The position numbers were made by a program, and so were the translations under genes. Under the pieces are notes generated by a model, which was given only the letters and a program-made list of their open reading frames with translations, was not told the origin of the DNA and ran no database searches. Positions 26,248 to 35,104 of a DNA stretch of 48,246 bases are shown here, piece by piece (the first letter of the stretch is position 1; each line of letters opens with the position of its first letter). This stretch comes from Subtercola sp. (GTDB lineage Bacteria > Actinomycetota > Actinomycetes > Actinomycetales > Microbacteriaceae), in the NCBI GenBank assembly GCA_025463745.1, contig JAODBB010000011.1:1-48246 (forward strand), given 5' to 3'.

Positions 26248-27096
26248 GTGCCCCTTTACCGTGATGACGTCGTTGTGCTGCGCACCCACAAGCTGGGTGA
26301 AGCCGACCGCATCGTGACGATGCTCTCGCGGCAGCACGGCAAGATCCGCGCGGTGGCCAAGGGCGTTCGGCGCACTGCATCGAAGTTCGGCGCCCGGCTC
26401 GAGCCGTTCATGGTGGCAGACGTGCAGTTCTTCGAGGGGCGCAACCTCGACACCATCACGCAGGCCGAGACCATTGCCTCCTATGGCGCCGAGATCTCTG
26501 CCGACTACGCGAGCTACACCGCAGCAAGCGCCATGGTCGAAACCGCCGACAAACTCACCGAAGCGGATGCGACGCAGCAGCAGTACCTGCTGCTGGTCGG
26601 TGCGCTGCGATCGCTCTCGCGCGGCGAGCACGGTTCGAGCCTGACCCTCGACTCGTACCTGCTGCGCGCCCTCTCGATGGCGGGCTGGGCGCCGAGCTTC
26701 TTCGACTGCGCGGTGTCGGGCGTGCCGGGGCCGCACTCCGCCTTCGTCGTGCAACTCGGTGGAGTCGTGAGCGACGAGTACGCGCCGCCGGGCACTCCCC
26801 GCCTCGATGCGGCCACGCTGGGGCTGCTCGGGGCCCTGCTCTCGGGTGACTGGGCGACGGCAGACTCCGCCGCAGACCGGGTTCGGTCGCAGGCGAGCGG
26901 TATCGTTGCCGCCTATACTCAGTGGCACCTCGAGCGGGGGCTGCGATCGCTGCAGCACGTGGATCGCAGCAATTCGACCATCCATACGCTGCGTGAGGCT
27001 CAGCTCGCCCGGCAGGCAGCAGCTGCGTCGAGTTCGTCGGGCAGCGCTGCCTCACGCACTCTGCCCTTAGTAGCCACTGCCCCGGTAGCCGAGTAG
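26248..27096 (+). CDS. recO: DNA repair protein RecO
   Basis: RecO mediates RecA loading in the RecFOR recombination pathway. The 282-residue protein starts (GTG)[21 protein letters not shown], the family's typical N-terminal OB-fold strand. The helical C-terminal part lies from about residue 85. Most actinobacterial RecO proteins have a four-Cys zinc site (CxxC ... CxxC) here. This one keeps only the first Cys (FFDCAVSG), and the other positions read Ser, Ser and Tyr (VVSDEY). So the zinc site seems lost while the fold is kept. The C-terminal 25 residues are Ser/Ala-rich. uppS follows 71 bases later. Confidence 0.93.
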   Translation: MPLYRDDVVVLRTHKLGEADRIVTMLSRQHGKIRAVAKGVRRTASKFGARLEPFMVADVQFFEGRNLDTITQAETIASYGAEISADYASYTAASAMVETADKLTEADATQQQYLLLVGALRSLSRGEHGSSLTLDSYLLRALSMAGWAPSFFDCAVSGVPGPHSAFVVQLGGVVSDEYAPPGTPRLDAATLGLLGALLSGDWATADSAADRVRSQASGIVAAYTQWHLERGLRSLQHVDRSNSTIHTLREAQLARQAAAASSSSGSAASRTLPLVATAPVAE

Positions 27097-27167
27097 CGTC
27101 ACTCGAACAGATCGACACCGCATCCATCGCCCCTTCCCCGTCACACACACGAAAGCCACCACACCGC

Positions 27168-27977
27168 ATGAGCCGCGTCGGCAAAACCTCACCCTTGGCC
27201 GCCGAATTCCGTCCACTCGATTACACAGGCATCTATCCGCCTGACATTCCGAAAGCCGAAGTTCCCGACCACGTGGCAATCGTCATGGACGGCAACGGCC
27301 GCTGGGCCAACGCCCGCGGCCTGACCCGCGTCGAAGGGCACAAGGCGGGCGAGGCGGCGCTGCTCGACGTCGTGGCCGGCGCCATCCAGATCGGTGTGAA
27401 GCATCTCAGCGTGTATGCCTTCTCCACTGAGAACTGGAAGCGCTCGCCCGACGAGGTGCGGTTTCTCATGGGATTCAACCGCGAGGTGCTGCATCGCCGG
27501 CGTGACCAGCTCAACGAGTGGGGTGTGCGGGTGCGCTGGGCTGGGCGGCGGCCGAGGCTCTGGGCGTCGGTGATCAACGAGTTGCAGTTCGCCGAGCGCC
27601 TGACCGCCGCGAACTCCACGCTGACCCTCACCATGTGTGTCAATTACGGCGGCCGAAACGAGCTGACGGATGCCGTGCAGCACATTGCCGCCGAGGTCGC
27701 CGCCGGGCGTTTGAAGCCCTCCGGCATCTCAGAGAAGCTTATTCAGAGACACCTGTACGTGCCCGATCTGCCCGACGTCGATCTATTCGTGCGCAGCTCG
27801 GGGGAGCAGCGCACCAGTAACTTCATGCTCTGGCAGTCTGCCTATGCCGAGATGGTGTTTCTCGACCAGCTCTGGCCCGACTTCACCCGCGCCGACCTCT
27901 GGCAGGCCATCGAGTACTACACCGGGCGCACCCGGCGGTTCGGCGGGGCGGTGGATGCGCCCAAGCCCGCGCGCTGA
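27168..27977 (+). CDS. uppS: Isoprenyl (undecaprenyl/decaprenyl) diphosphate synthase
   Basis: This cis-prenyltransferase makes the lipid carrier for peptidoglycan and other wall polymers. In 269 residues it shows [17 protein letters not shown] (catalytic Asp and diphosphate loop), [33 protein letters not shown] and [24 protein letters not shown], all standard. The chain length (C50 or C55) cannot be told from sequence alone. It is probably transcribed with recO. The downstream gap before the convergent ybaK gene holds GC-rich hairpins that could terminate both. Confidence 0.96.
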   Translation: MSRVGKTSPLAAEFRPLDYTGIYPPDIPKAEVPDHVAIVMDGNGRWANARGLTRVEGHKAGEAALLDVVAGAIQIGVKHLSVYAFSTENWKRSPDEVRFLMGFNREVLHRRRDQLNEWGVRVRWAGRRPRLWASVINELQFAERLTAANSTLTLTMCVNYGGRNELTDAVQHIAAEVAAGRLKPSGISEKLIQRHLYVPDLPDVDLFVRSSGEQRTSNFMLWQSAYAEMVFLDQLWPDFTRADLWQAIEYYTGRTRRFGGAVDAPKPAR

Positions 27978-27985
27978 GCAGCGGC

Positions 27986-28055
27986 CCGGCGCGACGCGCC
28001 GGCGTTTGGCGCAACCGCGCCTGTTTGAGCGAGCGCAGTTGCTCCAAACGGGCGC
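27986..28055. terminator. GC-rich hairpins between convergent uppS and ybaK
   Basis: CCGGCGCG-a-CGCGCCGG (27986-28002) is followed by GCGCCTGTTTGAGC (28017-28030) pairing with GCTCCAAACGGGCGC (28041-28055) apart from two small mismatches. Neither has a T-run, so termination is plausible but not certain. Confidence 0.45.
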
Positions 28056-28071
28056 ACTCAGCGGTTGAGTG

Positions 28072-28557
28072 TCAGGTGCGCGGCTTCAGCGGGTCGGTGA
28101 TGTCAGCCACGGTGGCGCCGAACGATTCGAGAAATGTGTCTGCGTCGACGAACAGGGTTCGACCATGCTCGCCGGCGCCCAGGGCGATGCGCTTGCCGAT
28201 CATCCGCTCGTCTGCGAAGACGGGCAGCGGGTTGGTGCTGCCCAGCGGAGTGATCGTGCCCCGCTCATAGCCTGTCGCCTCGAAGGCGAGCTCGGCCGAC
28301 GGCAGCGAGAGCTTGTTCACGGCGACGAGTGTGCGCAATTTCGGCCAGCTGATCTGGCGGTCGCCCGGAGTGAGCACGAAGAGGTAGTCACCATCGTGAC
28401 GCTTCACCACGAGCGTCTTGATCACGTCGGCCGGCGTCAGACCCAGCAGGGCGGCGGCGCTCTCGAGGCTGTCGGCTGCGGGGCGCTCGACGATCTCGAT
28501 GGCCAGGCCGCGCTCGGCGGCATCGTGTTCGACTCGTTCTGTACCGGTGAGCGTCAT
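28072..28557 (-). CDS. ybaK: YbaK/EbsC-type aminoacyl-tRNA deacylase
   Basis: This 161-residue protein belongs to the family that removes mis-charged Cys (or similar) from tRNA-Pro in trans. It shows KTLVVKRHDGDYLFVLTPGDRQISWPKL, with the conserved Lys near residue 45, and GTITPLGSTNPLPVFADE and GRTLFVDADTFL. Length and motifs fit YbaK. On its strand TTAGAT lies six bases before the ATG, suggesting a leaderless message. It is convergent with uppS and divergent from the DsbA-family gene. Confidence 0.9.
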   Translation of the reverse strand: MTLTGTERVEHDAAERGLAIEIVERPAADSLESAAALLGLTPADVIKTLVVKRHDGDYLFVLTPGDRQISWPKLRTLVAVNKLSLPSAELAFEATGYERGTITPLGSTNPLPVFADERMIGKRIALGAGEHGRTLFVDADTFLESFGATVADITDPLKPRT

Positions 28558-28563
28558 GTGAAT

Positions 28564-28569
28564 ATCTAA
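28564..28569 (-). promoter_or_regulatory. -10 TTAGAT of ybaK
   Basis: On the minus strand TTAGAT is followed by six bases and the ATG; TAGATA with five bases is the alternative phase. Confidence 0.45.
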
Positions 28570-28650
28570 CCGGATGCCCGGGGTGGATCATTCCCCAGGC
28601 GGCACCGATCAGCGGGGAATATCGCCCTGCGCCCGGTCGTTGCCTTCAGT

Positions 28651-29343
28651 ATGAGTGATGCAATCAAGATCGACGTCTGGTCAGACATCGCGTGCCCCTG
28701 GTGCTACATCGGCAAGCGCAAGCTCGAGAACGGAATCGCGGAATACGTCGCGGCCGGCCCCGATGGCGCAGCGATTCCCGTCGAGGTCGTTTACCACAGC
28801 TTCGAATTGGCGCCCGATACACCCGTCGATTTCGAGGGCTCAGAGCTCGACTTTCTGGCCCAGCACAAGGGCTTCGCGCCCGAGCAGACCGTGCAGATGC
28901 TCGCCCGCGTGACCGGAATCGCCGAAACCGTCGGGCTGCACTATGACTACGACGCGCTACAGCACACGAACACCGTGAAGGCCCACCAGGTGATTCATTT
29001 CGCCAAGGCGCACGGTCGCCAGCTCGACATGACAGAGCGCCTGCTGAAGGCGTATTTCGAAGAGGGAAAGCACGTCGGCCGCGACGAAGACCTCGCCGAC
29101 CTCGCCGCCGAGGTGGGCCTCGACCGCGACGACGTTCTGCGTTCACTTCGTGAGGATGAGTATCTCCCAGCGGTGCGAGCCGACCAGGCGCAGGCGATCG
29201 AGTTCGGCATCCAAGGCGTGCCGTTCTTCGTGTTCGACAGCAAGTATGGGGTGTCGGGGGCTCAGGATGCTTCGACCTTCGCCCAGGTGCTGACCCAGAT
29301 CACCGGCGAACGTGCCGGCGACGTGGTGGAGGCCGTGCGATGA
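28651..29343 (+). CDS. DsbA-family oxidoreductase (FrnE type)
   Basis: This 230-residue cytoplasmic DsbA-fold protein has DVWSDIACPWCYIGKRKL, giving CPWC near residues 15-18, the FrnE/polyketide-DsbA active site. Further family marks are YHSFELAPD, NTVKAHQVIHFAKAHG, LLKAYFEEGKHVGRDEDLADLA and GVPFFVFDSKYGVSGAQ (cis-Pro loop). There is no signal peptide. FrnE proteins act in disulfide exchange and oxidative-stress tolerance. Its stop overlaps the next small gene by ATGA, so the two products are made together, which may tell about a substrate. Confidence 0.92.
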   Translation: MSDAIKIDVWSDIACPWCYIGKRKLENGIAEYVAAGPDGAAIPVEVVYHSFELAPDTPVDFEGSELDFLAQHKGFAPEQTVQMLARVTGIAETVGLHYDYDALQHTNTVKAHQVIHFAKAHGRQLDMTERLLKAYFEEGKHVGRDEDLADLAAEVGLDRDDVLRSLREDEYLPAVRADQAQAIEFGIQGVPFFVFDSKYGVSGAQDASTFAQVLTQITGERAGDVVEAVR

Positions 29344-29618
29344 GCGCCGCCGAAACCGATCTGCGTACGATCGCAGCAATGTCGCCGGTCTTCCAGATGA
29401 TCGGCGGGGTGGATACGCCCGACGGCGCGGTGTGCGGCATCGACGGCGTGTGCGTGGTGCCCGGTGAGAGCTCGACGGCCGAGGTTGCGTCTGCGGTGTC
29501 TCCATCTGCGGAGGCTCTGTCTGCGGAGGCTCCGTCTGCTCCTGAGGCCGACTCTGCGGCCGAGACTCCGTCTTCGACGGGCAGTGGCACCTCCTCCACA
29601 TCGTCGACGACGAAGTAG
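29340..29618 (+). CDS. Small Cys-pair protein coupled to the DsbA-family gene
   Basis: This 92-residue protein has two parts. Residues 1-45 look folded or peptide-like: MSPVFQMIGGVDTPDGAVCGIDGVCVVP, with two Cys five residues apart (CGIDGVC). Residues 46-92 are Ser/Ala/Glu/Thr low complexity from a 15-bp repeat array. It has no signal peptide or membrane segment. Overlap with the FrnE-type gene (ATGA) suggests a thiol partner or substrate, or a metal-binding peptide; that is inference. I do not recognise the family. Confidence 0.65.
   Translation: MSAAETDLRTIAAMSPVFQMIGGVDTPDGAVCGIDGVCVVPGESSTAEVASAVSPSAEALSAEAPSAPEADSAAETPSSTGSGTSSTSSTTK
29490..29549. repeat. Four 15-bp repeats in the small Cys-protein gene
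   Basis: Units TCTGCGGAGGCTCTG and variants start at 29490, 29505, 29520 and 29535; a fifth degenerate unit follows at 29553 after three extra bases. All keep the frame. Confidence 0.75.
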
Positions 29619-29678
29619 TTCTCCCCAGACCGGGCACGCGCGGCCCGGCCGATCAGAAACTCTGGGAGAATTAGACAA

Positions 29679-30869
29679 ATGTCTTCTCCAATCACGCTCA
29701 CGGGTGCGCCCAAGCTGAGCATCGGCCCGATCGAACTCGACGTTCCCGTCGTGCTCGCTCCCATGGCCGGAATCACCAATACCGCCTACCGCAGGCTCTG
29801 CCGCGAATACGGTGCCGGGCTCTACGTCAGCGAGATGATCACCTCACGCGCGCTGGTCGAGCGAACCCCCGAATCGATGCGGCTCATCACGCATCATCCG
29901 TCAGAGACCACACGTTCGATTCAGCTGTATGGCGTCGACCCGAAAACCATGGGCGAAGCCGTCACCATGCTCGTCGCCGAAGACCGGGCCGACCACATCG
30001 ACATGAACTTCGGCTGCCCGGTTCCGAAGGTCACCCGAAGGGGCGGCGGCGCCGCTCTGCCGTGGAAGAGTGATTTGTTCCGCGGCATCGTCGAGGCCGC
30101 CGTGCGAGCTGCCGGCGACATCCCGGTCACCGTCAAGATGCGTAAGGGCATCGACGATACCCACCTCACCTACCTCGAAGCCGCGCGTGCGGCAGAGGGC
30201 GCCGGTGTGGCAGCCATCGCGTTGCACGCCCGCACTGCGGCCAACTTCTATTCGGGCCACGCCGACTGGTCGGCCGTCACGAAGCTCAAAGAAACCATCA
30301 CCAGCATTCCCGTGCTCGGCAACGGCGACATCTGGTCGGCCGACGACGCACTGCGCATGGTCGACGAAACCGGCTGCGACGGCGTCGTGGTGGGGCGTGG
30401 GTGCCTCGGCCGCCCGTGGTTGTTCGGTGATCTCTCGGCAGCCTTCCGCGTTCGAAGCGGCGAGCTCACAGAAGCCGAGGCGCTGGCTGCCCGCGCGCAT
30501 CCGCCGCTCGGCGAGGTGGCGGCGGCCCTGAGACGCCACACCGAGCTGCTCGTGGACTTCTTCGACAGCGAAGAGCGAGCGTGCCGCGACATTCGCAAAC
30601 ACGTCGGGTGGTACTTCAAGGGTTACCCGGTGGGCCACGAGGTTCGCTCTGCCCTGGCCATGGTCACGTCGCTGGCCGAGATGGATGCTCTGCTCGGCAC
30701 CCTCGACAAAGCACTTCCATACCCCGGTGCCGACGCCGAAGGCCCGCGTGGCCGGGCCGGCACGCCCAAACGCCCCGCGCTGCCGAACAACTGGCTCGCG
30801 TCTCGCACGCTCGATCTGCCGGAGCTCGCCGAGCTCGCCGGTGCCGAGCTGGAGCACAGCGGTGGCTGA
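29679..30869 (+). CDS. dusB: tRNA-dihydrouridine synthase DusB
   Basis: This FMN enzyme reduces specific uridines in tRNA D-loops. In its 396 residues the TIM barrel shows VVLAPMAGITNTAYRRLCREYGAGLYVSEMI, DHIDMNFGCPVPKVTRRGGGAAL (catalytic Cys), VKMRKGIDD, HARTAANFYSG, GNGDIW and DGVVVGRGCLGRPWLF. The helical tRNA-binding domain follows from about 270. The ATG has GGGAGAA about eight bases upstream. The stop lies inside the start region of dgt. A Pro/Arg-rich insertion near residues 345-365 is a little unusual. Confidence 0.96.
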   Translation: MSSPITLTGAPKLSIGPIELDVPVVLAPMAGITNTAYRRLCREYGAGLYVSEMITSRALVERTPESMRLITHHPSETTRSIQLYGVDPKTMGEAVTMLVAEDRADHIDMNFGCPVPKVTRRGGGAALPWKSDLFRGIVEAAVRAAGDIPVTVKMRKGIDDTHLTYLEAARAAEGAGVAAIALHARTAANFYSGHADWSAVTKLKETITSIPVLGNGDIWSADDALRMVDETGCDGVVVGRGCLGRPWLFGDLSAAFRVRSGELTEAEALAARAHPPLGEVAAALRRHTELLVDFFDSEERACRDIRKHVGWYFKGYPVGHEVRSALAMVTSLAEMDALLGTLDKALPYPGADAEGPRGRAGTPKRPALPNNWLASRTLDLPELAELAGAELEHSGG

Positions 30870-32274
30870 GACCGTAGTGCCTGGTGTGGCGCCGTCGACG
30901 TCACCGGCCCGAAGCGCTGAGGCAGGCAGCGCAGATGCAGACAGCGCACAGGCAGGCAGCGCAGATGCAGGCAGCGCACAGGCAGGCAGCGCAGATGCAG
31001 GCAGCGCGCAGGCCATGACCGGCTACACGAACCACGACACCGAGCGGCCGCTGCCCGAAGAGCACGACAGCCGCCGCAGCGACTTCGCCCGTGATCGCGC
31101 GCGCCTGCTGCACTCCGGTGCGCTCCGGCGTCTGGCCGCGAAGACACAAGTGCTGTCTCCGGCGGCAGACCTCGACTTCGCGCGAAACAGGCTCACGCAT
31201 TCGCTCGAGGTCGCTCAGGTCGGCCGGGAGCTTGCAGCGAGTCTCGGGTTAGACCCCGACGTGGTGGATACGGCGTGCCTGGCACACGATCTCGGGCATC
31301 CGCCGTTCGGCCACAACGGCGAGCGCGCGCTGTCGGAGTGGGCTACAGACATCGGCGGCTTCGAAGGCAACGCGCAGAGCCTGCGCATTCTGACCCGGCT
31401 CGAACCGAAGGTGTTCGGCCCCGACGGCCGCGGTTACGGCCTCAACCTCACGCGGGCCAGCCTCGACGCGAGCTGCAAGTACCCGTGGCCGGCAGCCGAC
31501 TCGGTGACCGACACCAGCGGGCGCCAGAAGTTCGGCGTCTACGCCGACGACGTTGCCGTATTCACCTGGCTGCGGCGAGAAGCCCCGGCGGATCAGCTCT
31601 GCATCGAGGCGCAGGTGATGGATCTGTCTGACGACATCGCCTACTCGGTGCACGACTTCGAAGACGCCGTACTCAACGGCTACGTCGACGTGCCCGCGCT
31701 CGGCAGCAGGGTCGATCACGAGGCACTGGTCACGAGCATGCACTCCTGGGTGGGCGGTTCGTTCAGCCACACCGAGCTCATCGCCGCCTTCGACCGCCTC
31801 GACTCGCTCGACGTCTGGCTCGACGAATACGACGGCGGCCGGTTCGCTCAGGCCCGCCTCAAGAACCTCACCAGTCAGCTGATCGGGCGTTTCTCGGGGG
31901 CCGCCACTCACGCGACGCGCGAAACGTATGAGTCGGCCAGCCTCATCCGGTATCAGGCCAACGTGGTGGTGCCGCGCGAGGTCGCCGCCGAGATCGCCGT
32001 ACTGAAGGGCATCGTCGCTGCCTTCGTGATGTCGAGCACCAAGAGAAAGCCCATCTACCGCACCCAGCGCGCACTGCTGATCGAACTGGCAGAACGGCTG
32101 CTCGCCACCGAATCGGCGAATCTCGAGCCGTCGTTCGCAGGAGACTGGCTGACCGCGGCCGACGACGCGGCGAAAAAGCGGGTCATCGTCGATCAGGTCG
32201 CCAGCCTCACCGACCAGTCGGCGCTCTCCTGGCACCGCCGGCTCGTTTCTCCCGGCTCCCGAGAGGAGTCGTAG
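30862..32274 (+). CDS. dgt: Deoxyguanosinetriphosphate triphosphohydrolase-like protein
   Basis: This HD-superfamily dNTPase hydrolyses dNTPs to nucleoside and triphosphate. The core shows ARDRARLLHSGALRRLAAKTQVL, RLTHSLEVAQVGRELA (first His), CLAHDLGHPPFGHNGE (HD) and MDLSDDIAYSVHDFEDAV (distal Asp). GTG 30862 has GGAG seven bases upstream and overlaps dusB. The canonical start would be ATG 31015 (MTGYTNHD). With the GTG the protein is 470 residues and gains a 51-residue low-complexity N-terminus made by a 30-bp repeat (AGSADAGSAQ x3). Which start is used is uncertain. Confidence 0.92.
   Translation: MAETVVPGVAPSTSPARSAEAGSADADSAQAGSADAGSAQAGSADAGSAQAMTGYTNHDTERPLPEEHDSRRSDFARDRARLLHSGALRRLAAKTQVLSPAADLDFARNRLTHSLEVAQVGRELAASLGLDPDVVDTACLAHDLGHPPFGHNGERALSEWATDIGGFEGNAQSLRILTRLEPKVFGPDGRGYGLNLTRASLDASCKYPWPAADSVTDTSGRQKFGVYADDVAVFTWLRREAPADQLCIEAQVMDLSDDIAYSVHDFEDAVLNGYVDVPALGSRVDHEALVTSMHSWVGGSFSHTELIAAFDRLDSLDVWLDEYDGGRFAQARLKNLTSQLIGRFSGAATHATRETYESASLIRYQANVVVPREVAAEIAVLKGIVAAFVMSSTKRKPIYRTQRALLIELAERLLATESANLEPSFAGDWLTAADDAAKKRVIVDQVASLTDQSALSWHRRLVSPGSREES
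30921..31010. repeat. Three 30-bp tandem repeats at the dusB-dgt junction
   Basis: Units start at 30921, 30951 and 30981 and differ by single bases; each is itself two similar 15-bp halves. They are in frame with dgt if translation begins at GTG 30862. Confidence 0.92.
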
Positions 32275-32281
32275 AACACTC

Positions 32282-34216
32282 ATGGCAGGCCGCATCAGGC
32301 GCAGCGACATCGACGAGGTGCGCGCGCGTATCAACATCGCCGACGTGGTCGGTGAATTCGTCACGCTGAAGAGCGCCGGCATCGGCTCGATGAAAGGGCT
32401 CTGCCCGTTTCACGACGAGCGATCGCCGAGTTTTCACGTGCGCCCGCAAGTCGGTTACTACCACTGCTTCGGCTGCGGCGAGGGCGGGGATGTCTTCACC
32501 TTTCTGCAGAAACTCGACCATGTCACGTTCGCCGAGGCCGTCGAGCGACTCGCGGGCCAGATCGGCTTCGAGCTGCACTACGAAGACGGCGGCCCGGCGG
32601 CCGATCACAGCAACCGGGCCCGTCTGCTCGCCGCGAACGAAGCGGCCCGGGTCTGGTTCACCGAGCAGCTCACCACAGACGGTGCGGATGCCGGGCGGCG
32701 CTTTCTCGGTGAACGCGGTTTCGACGCCGGCGCCGCCGAGCGCTTCGGCGTCGGTTACGCGCCGCAGGGCTGGGACAACCTCGGCAAACACCTGCGCAGC
32801 CTCGGCTACAGCAACGAAGAGCTCAGCACGGCAGGGCTCACCTCGACGGGCGAGCGCGGCACTTACGATCGTTTTCGCGGGCGCCTCGTCTGGCCCATCC
32901 GCGATCAGACCGGCCAGACCGTCGGGTTCGGTGCACGCCGTCTGTACGACGACGACAAGGGCCCCAAATACCTGAACACGCCCGAAACGCCGGTTTACCA
33001 CAAGTCGCAGGTGCTGTACGGGCTCGACCTGGCCAAGCGCGACATCGCTCGCAGCCGACAGGTCGTGGTGGTCGAGGGCTACACCGACGTGATGGCGTGT
33101 CATCTGGCCGGCATCACCACGGCCGTGGCCACCTGTGGAACGTCATTCGGAGTCGAACACATCAAGGTGATGCGCCGCATCCTCGGCGACGACACGATAG
33201 GCCTCGGCGAAGTCGTCTTCACGTTCGACCCCGACGCCGCCGGTCAGAAGGCAGCGCTGCGGGCCTTCAGCGAAGAGCAGCGCTTCGCGGCGCAGACGTA
33301 CGTGGCGGTCGCGCCCGACGGCCTCGACCCGTGCGACCTGCGCCTCGGCCGAGGCGATGACGCCGTGCGCCGGCTCATCGCGTCGAAGAAGCCGATGTTC
33401 GAGTTCGTCATCAAACAGAAGCTCGCCAACTACAACCTGAACACCGTCGAAGGCCGGGCCGCCGGGCTTCGGGATGCCGCGCCGGTCGTCGCCGACATCC
33501 GTGACCCCGCGCTCCGCCCGGGTTACACCCGCGAACTCGCGCGGTTGCTGGGCGTCGACATCTCCGAGGTGTCGCGGGCGGTGTCGCAGAGCGGAGGCAC
33601 GAGTGGAGGCGCTGGCGCAGGCTCAGGCGGCCCTTCGGGCAGTAGCGCTGCCGGCGGCACAGCAAGCACACGGAGTGTGTCGCAGCCGGGCGGCGCCGAG
33701 GAGATCATTCCGGCCCACATCGTCCCGGCTCCCGTCGCAACGGTGTCGCTGACCTCGCTGCCGAGCACCACGTCTGTGCGCCTCGAACGAGATGCGCTGA
33801 TGGCGATGCTGCAGTACCCCACGTCTGTCGGCCGCGATCTGCTGGTACGGGCATCCGGTGTCGGCTACAGCAATGCCGCCTTGGCTGCCGTGCGCGACGC
33901 GATCGCCCTGTCGATCGACGCATTCGACCGCCCGGACTGGGTCGGCGCGATCGTCGAGGCCGTCGCGCCGCAGTACAAAGGGCTGGTCGAGCAACTGGCG
34001 GTGGCTCCGATTCCCGAACGGCCGGAGCGCGAGCTCGACGTGTACCTGCGACGAGTGACGTCTTCCCTCATCGAACGCCATCTCGTGAGACGCAAAGAAG
34101 AAGTAAAGGGCCAATTGCAACGCACCGACGCTGCCACGGAGCCCGACGCCCGGCGGGTCTTGGAACGCGAGCTCATGCAGCTCGAGGCCGACCGACGCGC
34201 GATCCAGATGGACTGA
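32282..34216 (+). CDS. dnaG: DNA primase
   Basis: DnaG makes RNA primers at the replication fork. The 644 residues carry an N-terminal zinc domain (GLCPFHDERSPSFHV ... YYHCFGCGEGGD, a CHC2-type site at about 40-65) and a catalytic core. The TOPRIM motifs are VVVEGYTDVMAC and VVFTFDPDAAGQKAA. A Gly/Ser/Ala-rich linker at about 438-470 leads to the C-terminal DnaB-binding helical domain. The final codons (IQMD, stop) and following bases are duplicated as a 21-bp direct repeat. It lies seven bases after dgt. Confidence 0.97.
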   Translation: MAGRIRRSDIDEVRARINIADVVGEFVTLKSAGIGSMKGLCPFHDERSPSFHVRPQVGYYHCFGCGEGGDVFTFLQKLDHVTFAEAVERLAGQIGFELHYEDGGPAADHSNRARLLAANEAARVWFTEQLTTDGADAGRRFLGERGFDAGAAERFGVGYAPQGWDNLGKHLRSLGYSNEELSTAGLTSTGERGTYDRFRGRLVWPIRDQTGQTVGFGARRLYDDDKGPKYLNTPETPVYHKSQVLYGLDLAKRDIARSRQVVVVEGYTDVMACHLAGITTAVATCGTSFGVEHIKVMRRILGDDTIGLGEVVFTFDPDAAGQKAALRAFSEEQRFAAQTYVAVAPDGLDPCDLRLGRGDDAVRRLIASKKPMFEFVIKQKLANYNLNTVEGRAAGLRDAAPVVADIRDPALRPGYTRELARLLGVDISEVSRAVSQSGGTSGGAGAGSGGPSGSSAAGGTASTRSVSQPGGAEEIIPAHIVPAPVATVSLTSLPSTTSVRLERDALMAMLQYPTSVGRDLLVRASGVGYSNAALAAVRDAIALSIDAFDRPDWVGAIVEAVAPQYKGLVEQLAVAPIPERPERELDVYLRRVTSSLIERHLVRRKEEVKGQLQRTDAATEPDARRVLERELMQLEADRRAIQMD

Positions 34217-34241
34217 CGTGCGATCCAGATGGACTGACGTG
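34200..34241. repeat. 21-bp tandem duplication of the dnaG 3' end
   Basis: 34200-34220 and 34221-34241 are identical (core GATCCAGATGGACTGACGTG). The first copy contains the dnaG stop; the second is untranslated. Confidence 0.95.
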
Positions 34242-34281
34242 ACAGACAGCCGGCATGCCCCGCGCACAGCGGCCCGCTTGT

Positions 34282-34287
34282 TAGGCT
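34282..34287 (+). promoter_or_regulatory. -10 TAGGCT of the ABC ATPase gene
   Basis: TAGGCT is followed by CGAAGGC and the ATG at 34295. The same TAGGCTCGAAGG string precedes the GNAT gene. Confidence 0.5.
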
Positions 34288-34294
34288 CGAAGGC

Positions 34295-35104
34295 ATGAGT
34301 GACCCCGTGCTGTTGGCGTCAGACGTCACCATCGAATACCCCGCCCACAGTGTGAGCCCCTCATACACGGCCGTTCGCGGTGTGAGCCTGCGTATCGAGC
34401 CGGGCGAGATCGTCGGGCTGGTCGGTTCGAGCGGATCGGGCAAGTCGACCTTCGCCCGGGTCGCCGCCGCCCAGGCCAGCAGCGGGCCTCGTGAGTCCAC
34501 CGCCCGCATCGTCGGTGGAGCGCTCAGCGTGCTCGGTTACGACCTGCGAAAGGGCGTGCGCGGCCGAAAGCTCAACCGGCTCACCTTCGGCGTCGGCTAC
34601 CTGCCGCAAGACTCCTCGAGCACTCTGACGTCGAACATGACGATCGCCGAATCGGTCGCCGAGCCCCTCTTCTCGCGTGACAAACGATACAACGAGAAAG
34701 ACGCCAGCCTGCGAGTCGCGACGCTGCTCGACGCCCTGCTGCTCGCCAATGGAACGGCCCTGAAGCTGCCCCACGAGCTGTCGAGCGGCCAGCGACAACG
34801 GGTCGCCATCGCTCGCTCGCTGATACTCGACCCGGTCTTTCTCGTGGTCGACGAGCCGACCGCTGGGGTCGACGTCTCCGTTCGCGGCCCCGTCATCGAC
34901 GTCATCGCGAAACTCCAGCGAGAACGCGGGGCGACCGCTCTGATCGTCAGCCACGATCTCGAGGTGTTGCGGCGTTCGGTCGACCGCATCGTCGTATTGC
35001 ACGAAGGGGTGGTCGTGGGGCTCGGAACGATCGACGAGGTGCTCGGCGATCCGCGGCATCCGTACGTCGCCGGCCTGGCGAAATCGAGGGGTAACCGGGC
35101 GTGA
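34295..35104 (+). CDS. ABC transporter ATP-binding protein (oligopeptide-type)
   Basis: This 269-residue ATPase subunit has Walker A GSSGSGKST, a Q-loop (YLPQDSSSTL), the signature LSSGQRQRVAIARSL, Walker B FLVVDEPTAGVD and switch IVSHD. Sequence type and the ending GDPRHPYVAGL resemble DppD/OppF ATPases of peptide/nickel importers. No permease or binding protein lies beside it, so it is an orphan subunit here and its substrate is unknown. Walker B is followed by Ala-Gly where many have Ser-Ala. The GTG of the next gene overlaps its stop. Confidence 0.88.
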   Translation: MSDPVLLASDVTIEYPAHSVSPSYTAVRGVSLRIEPGEIVGLVGSSGSGKSTFARVAAAQASSGPRESTARIVGGALSVLGYDLRKGVRGRKLNRLTFGVGYLPQDSSSTLTSNMTIAESVAEPLFSRDKRYNEKDASLRVATLLDALLLANGTALKLPHELSSGQRQRVAIARSLILDPVFLVVDEPTAGVDVSVRGPVIDVIAKLQRERGATALIVSHDLEVLRRSVDRIVVLHEGVVVGLGTIDEVLGDPRHPYVAGLAKSRGNRA

